The notes beneath the pieces were generated by a model. That model ran no database searches. It was not told where the DNA came from and was given only the letters and a program-made list of their open reading frames with translations. The position numbers and the translations under genes are program-made. A stretch of 64,000 bases of DNA from Davidsoniella eucalypti (Eukaryota; Ascomycota; Sordariomycetes; Microascales; Ceratocystidaceae), in NCBI GenBank assembly GCA_004009845.1, contig RMBW01000010.1, positions 124,001 through 188,000 on the forward strand, written 5' to 3'. Positions 37,501-46,135 of this stretch are shown here, piece after piece (positions within the stretch are counted from its first letter, which is position 1; every line of letters begins with the position of its first letter).

Positions 37501-37849
37501 GGCGCGCCGCTTTGTTGTAGATTGCGCTGCTCAATATCCCAACATACAGCTGAAATGGCTATGTATTAACGATAATCGCGTAGTCTATTTACGCCGTATT
37601 CGCTCATGTCGGCCACAAAAGAGCAAATCTGACTCTTCCTCTTCTTCCGCTACTACCGCTATCTCGCAAGCAAGCAAGGCGCCTACCAGTCACCACGATG
37701 TGGAAGATACAGATGACTCTTCGTCGGATGATGACAATATGCCAGGCTCGGTACCAAAACTTAGAATCCAGATCACCAGTAGCTATCCTCCTTTTGAGCT
37801 AGATGCGATTGACATCTTCAGCAAGGAAGTTCGTAGTAGTCGACTGTAA
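34582..37849 (+). CDS. F-box protein with leucine-rich segments and long acidic insert
   Basis: Four exons, 34582-34710, 34906-35240, 35302-37330 and 37403-37849, encode about 979 residues. Introns are 195, 61 and 72 nt, with phases fitting throughout; the first acceptor (AAAAG) is the weakest. The N-terminus carries an F-box-like motif split by intron 1 (LKLEDLPQEVLHEIAQL then CGQNGLIALAVVSRQFHDI, and IIYRNFHI), which would bind Skp1. Scattered leucine-rich stretches (for example LKTFSIRF, NVALCDIDNLN, LTSLRLSF, LKKLLIQNQ, LVALHISEF) suggest an irregular LRR-like substrate-recognition region. Between about residues 300 and 470 lies a long acidic, Ser/Thr-rich low-complexity insert, followed by a basic and helical stretch. 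The likely role is a substrate adaptor of an SCF ubiquitin ligase. The substrate is unknown, and the LRR assignment is tentative. Confidence 0.72.
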
Positions 37850-38695
37850 AGAAACCTAAAATAGCAATCCCCTTTTTCTCCCCTTCTTAGGGTCCGGAAT
37901 AATAGAGGGATTTTCATAGTTATTAGACAATAGAACATAAAGGACAATACAGTATTATCTTATTCATCACAATCAGTTTTCAATTAAACGAAACATGGCC
38001 ACTTCTTCAAAGTATTCAAAAGTAGAGAGATTATGAGCATGATTTTCGAACATTGTTTTTTTTGCGGATTTATAGCTTCTAGATAGGCACTTTATTGTAC
38101 CAAGCATTATATCACAAGATAAAAGAAACGTCTACAATAAGGAACATAGACCTGAGCAAAATTTCGCAACGGCATGTAACAATACCGGATTCCACGCAAT
38201 CATGTATGGATCGCAATGCTAAAGGGACGGGCAACCAAGATGAAAAAAAATAACACGCGAATGTGCAAATATGCAAATTCAGCCGGCAGCTGATATAGTT
38301 GAAGGATCTTAAGAAGGTCATCAACTAAAGCAGATCGCATGGCAACTTTGTCACGAAAGATGGGGCTTGTGATAACTTGTCCGTAAAATGTCACTAGACG
38401 TCTTTCAATCTCGAGAAGGCATTGATACAAATTGTGTCATCTCATGAGCTTTGAGGTTTTTTTTTTTTTACAGAAAAGAATATTTTTTTAGCGGAGAGAG
38501 AATGATGATACTTTTAAACGAATAAAAAGCTGCTCTAAATGAGTCACAGTTAGTATCTCGAGATTACATGTTTAGTAGGGCTAGAAGTGATATTGAACTA
38601 GGGTGTAAAACTTACATTAATACATAGCGAAGAAAAATGATCGAATGAATGATAATAAACTATGACTAGCGAGACCTGTGGAGATATTGGCTAGT
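37850..38695. other. Intergenic region between convergent genes
   Basis: About 850 bases of AT-rich sequence between the 3' ends of the F-box gene (+) and the acidic orphan gene (-). There are AATAAA-like and A/T homopolymer stretches, as expected for 3' ends. The small frames at 38112-38430 (minus) have no recognisable features. Confidence 0.5.
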
Positions 38696-40339
38696 CTAGG
38701 AAGAGGAGGGCTCTGACGCCTCATTGACCGCCGCCACGTTTGATTGCTCGATATTGGATATACCCAGAGACGATTGGATATTTTGCAAACTGTGGCTGTT
38801 TCTTGTCCATGGAGTCCGCGGCAAGGCCTCCTCAGCAGTCGCCGAGTTGTCGGTGGGAACGTCTTGAAATCTAGCCTCGGGTTGGGCCGATGATGCAATA
38901 TAAGTATCAGTACCAGTCGCAGAAGTCAACGCATAGTTGTTATTGAGGTTAATCATACTACTATGGAAGGCATTTTCTCTGATAATGCGATGGTTGTCTA
39001 CTGCCTCGACAGCGAAACGGAGACGTTGGTGAGCACCTATCGGCATATCACGGTCGTTGATTCTCTCACCAGCATTTCTGATCATGTACGTTTCAGGAGA
39101 TATGTTGTTAATCTCATCGAGACGGCGAACGGGCGGTGTATGATAATCCAATTGATGGCCAGTTGCAGCCGAAGAGCGATCAGTAGCACGCACAGTAGTC
39201 AAGCTTGGACGGCCTTCCTCTTGGTCAAGTCCAAGGGTCTGTTGAGAGATAACAGCAGATATCTGAAACTCATGAGTACGGACAACGCTTGGTGTACTGA
39301 TATTATCAAGGAATGCAGGACGAGTTTGAGGCGCGTTAGTTCTACGCTGAAGATCAGGACTGACGAAAAAGTTGTCCATTTGTGAGATTGGAGCATGAGG
39401 CTCATCGTCAAGCTCATCGTCGTCTGTTTCGGGCTGAACTTGAACAACAATTACATTCTCTTCTTCTTGATCTAGTTCGCTAGACTCGAAACTTTCGTCA
39501 TCTTCTATGGTCTGAGACGTATCGGCCGGTTGGATCATGATTTCATGATATATATCGTCTTCGGCGCCATCGTAATCGTCAGTATCACTATCATCAGATG
39601 TAGATGAACTAAAGTCATGCGAAAAGTCGAATGGAGCTGTTTCCATGTCTTGTTGCCCGTTATTGATAGAAATCCATGGAGCAGAGAAATCGAAATTATC
39701 ATGTCTTTCAGTGATGTTGTCACGCAGTCTGTCAAGCTCATCAACGAGTTCCATGTTATCATAGCCATCATCAGCATGGGGATCGTCAACGGGATTCTCG
39801 AGGTCGTATACATCTGCCATGGATTGGATCCAGATTGCACGATAGGCAGCATCATGACGGGCACGAAACTCATGCTGACGAAGTAGACTAAATTCTGCGC
39901 CAGTCTGCTCGTCCACGGGGGCAAACCAATTGTCTTCCGCACTTATCTCAGCTCTAGTAGACATGGTGACCTGTCTTGCTGGGAAGCCTCGAGGATATTC
40001 TTGGCCGTTTGATGATACAATAGGCGAGATATTGGCCATTCGATATTGGTGATTACCGGGATGACGATCATAGCGAGGGGGCTGATCACGACGAGAGCCA
40101 ACTGTAGCCACAGTTATAGTTTGAAGGTCAGACGAGACGGAACGGTCACGGTAAGCTGTTGGCAGTGGAGAACGACTGTGTAGGGGTCGACGATGACGAT
40201 CATGTTCCATTGTACGTGGGCTTGCACTACGACGCGACCTGCGAGATGAAGCCAAAGGGGGAGTTTGACTATCGGAAATATCACGATGTTCGCTTGTGTT
40301 GGATGCATGGTGACCATTACGGTCGGAAGCGATAACCAT
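38696..40339 (-). CDS. Hypothetical acidic, largely disordered protein
   Basis: A single long frame of 547 codons on the minus strand, with ATG at 40339. The N-terminal 100 residues are Arg/Ser/His-rich (SSRRSRRSASPRTMEHDRHRR). About residues 130-180 are better ordered, with aromatic residues (EDNWFAPVDEQTG, FSLLRQHEFRARHDAAYRAIW). About 185-320 are strikingly acidic, with Asp/Glu/Ser runs. The rest is Asn/Thr/Ser-rich. I recognise no domain. The ATG is immediately preceded by an intron-like 3' end (CTAACCAACACTTGATAG), and a strong GTAAGT donor lies about 70 nt upstream (near 40410), after an in-phase stretch ...KYKIRHNFAYKINVK. So there is probably an upstream exon, either 5' untranslated (the leader is CT-rich) or coding from an ATG near 40545. 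Acidic low-complexity composition hints at a regulatory or scaffold protein, but I assign no function. Confidence 0.65.
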   Translation of the reverse strand: MVIASDRNGHHASNTSEHRDISDSQTPPLASSRRSRRSASPRTMEHDRHRRPLHSRSPLPTAYRDRSVSSDLQTITVATVGSRRDQPPRYDRHPGNHQYRMANISPIVSSNGQEYPRGFPARQVTMSTRAEISAEDNWFAPVDEQTGAEFSLLRQHEFRARHDAAYRAIWIQSMADVYDLENPVDDPHADDGYDNMELVDELDRLRDNITERHDNFDFSAPWISINNGQQDMETAPFDFSHDFSSSTSDDSDTDDYDGAEDDIYHEIMIQPADTSQTIEDDESFESSELDQEEENVIVVQVQPETDDDELDDEPHAPISQMDNFFVSPDLQRRTNAPQTRPAFLDNISTPSVVRTHEFQISAVISQQTLGLDQEEGRPSLTTVRATDRSSAATGHQLDYHTPPVRRLDEINNISPETYMIRNAGERINDRDMPIGAHQRLRFAVEAVDNHRIIRENAFHSSMINLNNNYALTSATGTDTYIASSAQPEARFQDVPTDNSATAEEALPRTPWTRNSHSLQNIQSSLGISNIEQSNVAAVNEASEPSSS

Positions 40340-40792
40340 CTATCAAGTGTTGGTTAGATCTCTTATCTATCTATTTAGATTAGATGTTACTAAAGGTTCA
40401 AAACTTACTTTGACGTTGATTTTGTATGCAAAATTGTGTCTGATTTTGTATTTTCGGCCAAATCGCGAGAGTGGGTGGGTGGTAGTGAGAAATTGAGAGG
40501 AGAAAAAGTATAGGAGAAAGGAAGGAAATGATAATCTTAACATCACGAGAAAAGCCTCTACCAATAAGGAAGTATGAGCTACATTAGCACACTGTCAGTT
40601 CGTTGCTGGGCTGGAACAATTTGCGTCCGCGGGGCAACCAGCTTCAGCCTCGAATCAGATTTGGAAACCAGTGGCTTGAGGATCATGATAATCAGCCGGA
40701 CATTAGAGCTTATGCGGCTGGGAGTATTAATCTGAATCGACTTAGGAAGATATTAGATATACTGCCTTAAAACAAAGTATTCTCAAAGAAGA

Positions 40793-41721
40793 TTAAGACG
40801 ATGTAGTCTGCCTAGCTGTAATCTGCCTAACTGCCTTCAAGGTAACGACTCCCTCATTTAGTTCTGGGAACTTGTCTTTGAGATCATATAGAATGCCTTT
40901 GACACTCATCATGGCACAAGCGACAAAACCAAGGGCTTCACGGTCTACGTCGAAAACTTCCCACCAATCTTTGGCAGGCATCTTGGCTTCGCAGTCACGG
41001 GCAGCCAAGTATATAGCTGCAACAGCAAGTTCATTGGGCTGGTGAGTTATATATGGCATCTGTGGCGAAAGAAGGGCAGTGTTTAGGAACTTGAGTGTAT
41101 GTGAACAAATCATATCACTTGGCTTCCCCAAGAAATGAAGGCCTTGAAGGTATAGAATGGCGATTGGGACAGGTAAGGCAACTTGTATATCAAACGACAG
41201 CGTACACAAGATATGACTCTCTATTTCAATCAGAGAATCCTTGAAAGATGGACGGTACTTGGCTCCTAACTCTTGACAAAAGGCTGCGTCAAATGACGTT
41301 AGGGGACTCTGCTTGTCTGAACGAAAGCCAGACAACGGCGAGTGTAAGTACTCATAGATAATGGCAAGATCTCGTGCCGAAACAGGCTGTGACTGGCGTA
41401 GAATAGTAAACCACACAGCCATAGAAATCATCTATCTAAATGTATTAGTAGTTGTTGGATATTGTGTGTAACACTAAAATAAAGAACAGTACTAACACTA
41501 TATTCATAGTCAATGGTTGGCGTCGCAACCCAGTAACGCGCAAGAATGACACAGGCTTTGGTAACAACATCTTGTGATTGTTGCAACAGGATACCGGCAG
41601 CTTGGGTGAAGTACTGCGTTGATGTATACACAACATCGTAGAGGTCCTGTGACATGTCATTTCGATCTGCGCGGGTAGTAAGCTGTTCAGCACGAGCCAG
41701 AGGATTCACGATGGAAGCCAT
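40793..41721 (-). CDS. Cyclin L-like protein
   Basis: Two exons, 41721-41497 and 41431-40793, encode 287 residues. The intron is 65 nt (GTTAGT donor, TAG acceptor, phase 0). The N-terminus NPLARAEQLTTRADRNDMSQDL is typical of fungal cyclin L. The first cyclin box (about residues 30-160) contains TQAAGILLQQSQDVVTKACVILARYWV, and later KDSLIEIESHILCTLSFDIQV. A second, shorter fold follows with LAVAAIYLAARDCEAKMPAKDWWEVFDVD. Cyclin L-type proteins partner CDK11- or CDK12-like kinases and act in transcription and pre-mRNA splicing in the nucleus. The protein lacks the long RS tail of animal cyclin L, as in other fungi. A Ctk2- or Bur2-like assignment is possible but fits less well. Confidence 0.78.
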
Positions 41722-42278
41722 TGTTTTTAACTGTTGTCATGTAGATGAATAAAGCAAAGAATCAATAATTATATGATGAAAGAATAGCCTTTAACTGACG
41801 AAAATAACGGTAATCGGATTACATATTAGAGAATTTTGATGTTTTGAAGATGAAAATGTGAAAGGAAAGAAGTTAGAGAAGAAACAACAAGACAACATAA
41901 ACATGAAAGCTTAATCAATTGCTCGGTTTGGAAAGAACGGTGGTTCAAAGTGGAGCATAGCATTGTGGCGCTGGCTCCTAGAGAGGTTGGTACCTAGATG
42001 GGTATTTATCGGCTATACAATTTGTTATGATGGTTTGGTCAGGGTTATAATTAACCCTACTGCGTTTAAGATAAAAATTAGCAGAAAATTAAGCATTGTA
42101 TCTCCCTATCATAGCTTCTCTTTGAGTCGCTCCCTCACAATGAAAACACTTTGGGTTTCCTTTGTGTTTTCTAACAGCCTACCAGGGGGACGGCTGTGAA
42201 GGAAATTTAACTCAATGCTGCTTAACCCTCCCGATCCCCCGACACCGACCTCGCGATAGTTGTCTCCTTGAGCACCTT
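41722..42278. other. Upstream region of the cyclin gene
   Basis: About 560 bases with no coding frame. It is AT-rich with purine-rich GAAAGGAAAGAAGTTAGAG stretches near 41860-41890 that, read on the minus strand, form a CT-rich leader for the cyclin gene. The remaining sequence up to 42557 carries the short repeats described at 42279-42478. Confidence 0.4.
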
Positions 42279-42478
42279 CCTCGCACTCTGATGTTGCTAC
42301 TGTAAAAGGGATGGATGCCAGTATAGTCTGAGCAGTCCCGGATACTAGGAACATAGAAAACTGGTGCCAGAAAACACGGCCTCGCCCGGAGTCGAAAAGG
42401 AGCTCTTAGATAAATCTCTAGACTATAAATAAAATCATCATCATCATCATCATCATCCTCGCACTCTGAGCACTCTGA
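42279..42478. repeat. Direct repeats of CCTCGCACTCTGA around an (ATC)8 microsatellite
   Basis: CCTCGCACTCTGA occurs at 42279-42291 and again at 42457-42469, 178 bp apart. A shorter copy, GCACTCTGA, lies at 42470-42478. The second copy directly abuts (ATC)8 at 42434-42457. The pattern could be a local duplication produced with microsatellite slippage, or footprints of an excised or degenerate element. No coding frame overlaps it. Confidence 0.5.
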
Positions 42479-42557
42479 TATTTTCCGTTGTGTCTCTACC
42501 AGACAGTGGTAGTTGGTGACAACTTTACAAAGGACTAATTATGTGTGAAGAAATATT

Positions 42558-43435
42558 TTAATTTCTCGAGTAATAGTTGTCCAACATCACATGTGATACA
42601 GCTTCAGGCCCGGCGGGTTTCTCTCTAGTAGACCAAAACTCGGATCTATCCTGGATAATCTCCTGCGCCCAGACTCCCATTTCTGTTAGCTGTATCTTAG
42701 AGGTGACATATGTGAAGTCAGAGAGATCAATTTGGCCGTTTGCACGGCGCTCATATTCAACCATTTGCAGCAACATCTCTAGTTTATCAAGATCCTGAAC
42801 GAACTGGCTCTCAAGCGTTTCTCCATCTTCATGCTCATTCCAAATGCTCTTCAACTCCTCGCCTGTAGAGCCGCGGAGTAGACGAGTAGAAATGTAATCT
42901 ATGGTTTCGGTTTCGCGGCGTTTCTTTTCGGGCTTAGGCACGAGATCAGCAGGAGTGATATCTCCAACCACCGACTCCGCAATATCGTGGATCAAGCACA
43001 TTTTGACGCATTTATTGACGTCAAGGCCACGGGAAATGAGTGATGGAGGAGGGCACATCGCCATCATAGCCATGCGATACATGTGGTCGGCTATAGATTC
43101 GCCACTACAACGTGAGGGTTAGTATCCAGGTAGATACAAGGCACAGATATAGTATTTCTGACGAACCGGAGAATGCCATGACGCTTCCATCCCTCACGCT
43201 TGACAATCTTCAAACGCTCAAGAAGATGGAAATATTCAATGGGCGAGGACTCGCATCTCGCGTCTTTTGGTGCCTCAACAGGTCCGATAGACAAGGCCTT
43301 GTCTACGGTCCAGTCATCGCGGATCTTGGGGATTGTGATATTAGAGGGATCTATGTAAGAAGCACGTTAGTATGAAAGCACGTGATAAATTAGGATACCC
43401 TTCTATAAAAGCCACTTGCCTGTTATGTTGCTCAT
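42558..43435 (-). CDS. HD-domain 5'-deoxynucleotidase (HDDC2/Ygk1/YfbR-like)
   Basis: Three exons, 43435-43420 (16 nt), 43350-43167 and 43104-42558, encode 248 residues. Intron 1 (69 nt) has a GC donor in perfect CAG/GCAAGT context with a TACTAAC branch. Intron 2 (62 nt) has GTTCGT, a TACTAAC branch and TAG. The HD metal site is clear: H74 in ESIADHMYRM, H106-D107 in LIHDIAES, then E110 and D115 in ESVVGDITP, with a later DLDKLEMLLQMVEYE (the second D of the fold). Family members hydrolyse deoxynucleoside 5'-monophosphates and need a divalent metal ion. Length agrees with other fungal members. The first exon adds only MSNIT plus one base, and no other start keeps the frame. Confidence 0.85.
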
Positions 43436-43701
43436 CTCAAATCTTCAGTGATGCTCGGTTTGATCAGTTCGATAGCACAATTTTATTGCGAAGCCATCTA
43501 ATGTGGGGTCACCACACCTTTAAGTTCAGAGATTTAGTTGACCGCCAGCACTAATGTGGCAATGCTTTTCATATGCGGCACAAATGAACTGAAGGGGCCA
43601 AAGGTCGTGTCGCACCAAATATAATATTGTGCTGACGATATATGAACCAAACCTAGGACCATCTCAAAGAATCAACTCTCTTGCTGCAATTACTTTAGAC
43701 T

Positions 43702-44094
43702 TTAGCCTGACTTGTAGCCCATCGCCACTTCCCACCAATCGCCCAGGCCTCTGAGAGCCATCTGTGTTCCAAACTCAGCCACAGCCGAGACTTCATGAAA
43801 ACCTCCACAAAGCTGCCCAGTTGGCGTTTTGGTGTTGATAGTAACAGACGCAGGCGCTGTCTTTCTAACACACCAATAGTCTTTATAGCGCAGTCCATTG
43901 ACGAATGCAACCCAGGCCGCAACACTCTCCTCAGTGCTACTCTCAGCATACATTAGGCCTGGAGCACCACTAGATCTCAAGATCACGAACGAAACGTCAT
44001 GCACTTCGGCAGCATGGCGTAGGCGCGTGACTTTCTTCCGTGATGTAATGTGGTGGGTGCGGATAAACGCATTGAAGACACGCTGGGCCGTCAT
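43702..44094 (-). CDS. Small Prp3_C/DUF1115-like protein
   Basis: A single frame of 130 residues, with ATG at 44094. The core (about residues 8-78) reads FIRTHHITSRKKVTRLRHAA, then SFVILRSSGAPGLMYAES, then AAWVAFVNGLRYKDY. The order is HHI-S--K, a helix, G-PG-MY-E, then a helix ending in R-L-Y/W. This matches the pattern of the Prp3 C-terminal (DUF1115, PF06544) ferredoxin-like domain, also found at the C-terminus of RWDD2. The domain usually binds RNA or partner proteins in the U4/U6 snRNP (Prp3), but free-standing fungal copies are not characterised to my knowledge. It is divergent from the JmjC gene, whose ATG lies 247 bp away. Confidence 0.6.
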   Translation of the reverse strand: MTAQRVFNAFIRTHHITSRKKVTRLRHAAEVHDVSFVILRSSGAPGLMYAESSTEESVAAWVAFVNGLRYKDYWCVRKTAPASVTINTKTPTGQLCGGFHEVSAVAEFGTQMALRGLGDWWEVAMGYKSG

Positions 44095-44341
44095 TTAGAG
44101 AGGATACAAATATAAATAGAAAATGCAAGCGGCTATAATCAGGAGTCAAGAACTGTGTTAATATGTATCAAAGTGAAGATCGGTCTAATGGGCTAAGACC
44201 AGTTACATAATTCTACAGGCTTCAAAAGGCAGTTTTCAGTGGGGCGGCCAGCTTGTCCCAGCTCTATATAGGCCACTATTTTTCAAACAGCTGTACCCTA
44301 GAATACATCAACAGTGATTTCTACCATAACATGTGTACAAT
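44095..44341. promoter_or_regulatory. Short divergent promoter between the Prp3_C-like and JmjC genes
   Basis: Only 247 bp separate the two start codons, so both genes must be driven from this interval or share regulatory sequence. A TATATAGG stretch lies near 44262-44270 on the JmjC side, and a TATAAATAG-like stretch near 44110-44118 on the other side. The interval also contains an out-of-frame ATG at 44331 (see findings). Confidence 0.4.
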
Positions 44342-45952
44342 ATGGCGCTCAAATGTCTCCTGTCACAATGCCTTGAGGCGACATGCCAAATCTCTTCTGA
44401 GGTGAAGCTCGTCTTAGCTAATCCTAAGTTTATCACTGATACAGAATCTCCCAACGAAATCTCTGGGTGCTCATTGCCTGTTCTACAACTTCTACAACGC
44501 CAAGCTGATGTGATAACCCAATACCATCGCAGCAAGCAAAACAATGCTGACATTGTTATCGACACTGATGAGCAAGTTGCGAGGCTAGATCTCGTAAAAA
44601 AGCGGCTGGACGATCTCCTTGAGATCACAAACACGCAGTTCTACGCAACACCGTTCGCTCAAGTTCTCAATGGTTGGCGACGGATATATGCAGATACACG
44701 CATATTGCAGTTCCATCTGCGTTTGCTTAGAAGTGATGTTCTAGCAAATTCACCCACGTCTCTTGGTCAGATTGCCAAAGATATCGATGATTTGGTTGAG
44801 ATGCTAGATATGGCCATCATTGTTGCTGGTGGAAATCCAGTCAAAACCCGGGACAAGCAATGGATGAACGAGGTGCTTCGGCTTCTACAGGCAGCTGTTT
44901 TGCAATCTGGGGAGCTGATTATAGAGCAATCATGCGATACAGATTCTCGACCGGCCAAAAAAGCCAAACTCGAATACCCTAGTGATGATAATGGCGATGA
45001 TCAGGAAGAAGAGAATTCTCAATGGAAAGACTCACCAAGCTTCTCATCCGCGTCACCCTTCCAGCCTCCAGTTACACATCCAATACCTAGACTCGAGGGC
45101 TCTCTAGACACCTTTCAAGACTACCTCTCGACATGTCCAGCTGACAACCTTAAACCAATGATATTCACAAACTTGGTCCATCACTGGCCAGCCATGTCTA
45201 CCCATCCATGGTCCAAGCCTGCATATCTCCTCCACTCAACCTTCCACGGCCGACGTCTCGTTCCCATCGAAATCGGACGTAGTTATGTTGATGCAAACTG
45301 GGCACAGAAGCTGATTCCATTCAAGCGCTTTCTCTCCGAATACATCGAGGGCCATCTCCCAGCAGACTCCAACGACAATCAACCTACCGCAAGCAACGGT
45401 CGTGGATATCTAGCACAGCACGATCTCCTAGCACAGATTCCCTCCTTGCGTACTGATGTTTGTATACCAGATCTCTGTTGGGCAGAACCACCGCTAGCTA
45501 AGCCTACCAATATTGATCCGACACCTGCGCATTCCGATCCGCGGCTTAACGCTTGGTTTGGTCCTGCTGGGACCATAACTCCACTTCATACGGATAGCAC
45601 ACATAATATCCTCGTACAAGTCGTCGGCCGCAAGTATGTGCGGCTTTATCACCCTAAATATAGCTCTGCTCTAAGGCCTAGAGCTCCGGAGAAAGGCATT
45701 GATATGTCGAATACAGCAAGTGTAGATGTCGGCGTTGAAGAGGGTTGGGATGCCCCTCCAGATCCCCATAGTGATGAAGAAGAAGGAGACATCGATGAAG
45801 AAGAAATACAACGGCAACGAATGATATTCCGCGATGCCAAGTACTTTGATTGTATCTTAGAGCCTGGTGATAGTCTCTACATCCCGTATGGATGGTGGCA
45901 TTACGTACGAAGCCTCAGTATCAGTTTCAGTGTTTCTTTTTGGTGGACATAA
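44342..45952 (+). CDS. JmjC-domain Fe(II)/2-oxoglutarate oxygenase (KDM8/JMJD5-like)
   Basis: A single exon encoding 536 residues, with start ATG at 44342 (MALKCLLSQ). The in-frame codon upstream at 44333 is GTG. Residues 1-200 are helical, like the N-terminal part of JMJD5-type proteins, and about 205-240 is an acidic linker with a basic KKAKL patch. The JmjC domain fills the C-terminal half: DNLKPMIFTNLVHHWPAM, a VPIEIGRSYVD strand, then the metal motif H416-T-D418 in TPLHTDSTHNILVQVVGRKYVRLY. The distal H520 is in IPYGWWHYVRSLSISFSVSFWW. The three iron ligands are therefore present and the enzyme should be active, acting either as protein hydroxylase or demethylase. A short acidic insert (DEEEGDIDEEE) lies within the barrel. 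The substrate cannot be read from sequence. Confidence 0.85.
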   Translation: MALKCLLSQCLEATCQISSEVKLVLANPKFITDTESPNEISGCSLPVLQLLQRQADVITQYHRSKQNNADIVIDTDEQVARLDLVKKRLDDLLEITNTQFYATPFAQVLNGWRRIYADTRILQFHLRLLRSDVLANSPTSLGQIAKDIDDLVEMLDMAIIVAGGNPVKTRDKQWMNEVLRLLQAAVLQSGELIIEQSCDTDSRPAKKAKLEYPSDDNGDDQEEENSQWKDSPSFSSASPFQPPVTHPIPRLEGSLDTFQDYLSTCPADNLKPMIFTNLVHHWPAMSTHPWSKPAYLLHSTFHGRRLVPIEIGRSYVDANWAQKLIPFKRFLSEYIEGHLPADSNDNQPTASNGRGYLAQHDLLAQIPSLRTDVCIPDLCWAEPPLAKPTNIDPTPAHSDPRLNAWFGPAGTITPLHTDSTHNILVQVVGRKYVRLYHPKYSSALRPRAPEKGIDMSNTASVDVGVEEGWDAPPDPHSDEEEGDIDEEEIQRQRMIFRDAKYFDCILEPGDSLYIPYGWWHYVRSLSISFSVSFWWT

Positions 45953-46135
45953 AGTTGTAAATAGCAGTAAGACATTAAATTCAAAATAATATATTAATCA
46001 TGGTCCATAATATTCATAACTAGAAATCAAACAAACAAAAATCACTAGAAAGCATAATAATCCAATAGGCTGTAGCTCTTCCTTCTGATATGGCGAGTGT
46101 CTGGTTCCACGGCCTATTCTGATATTCTCTTCGCA

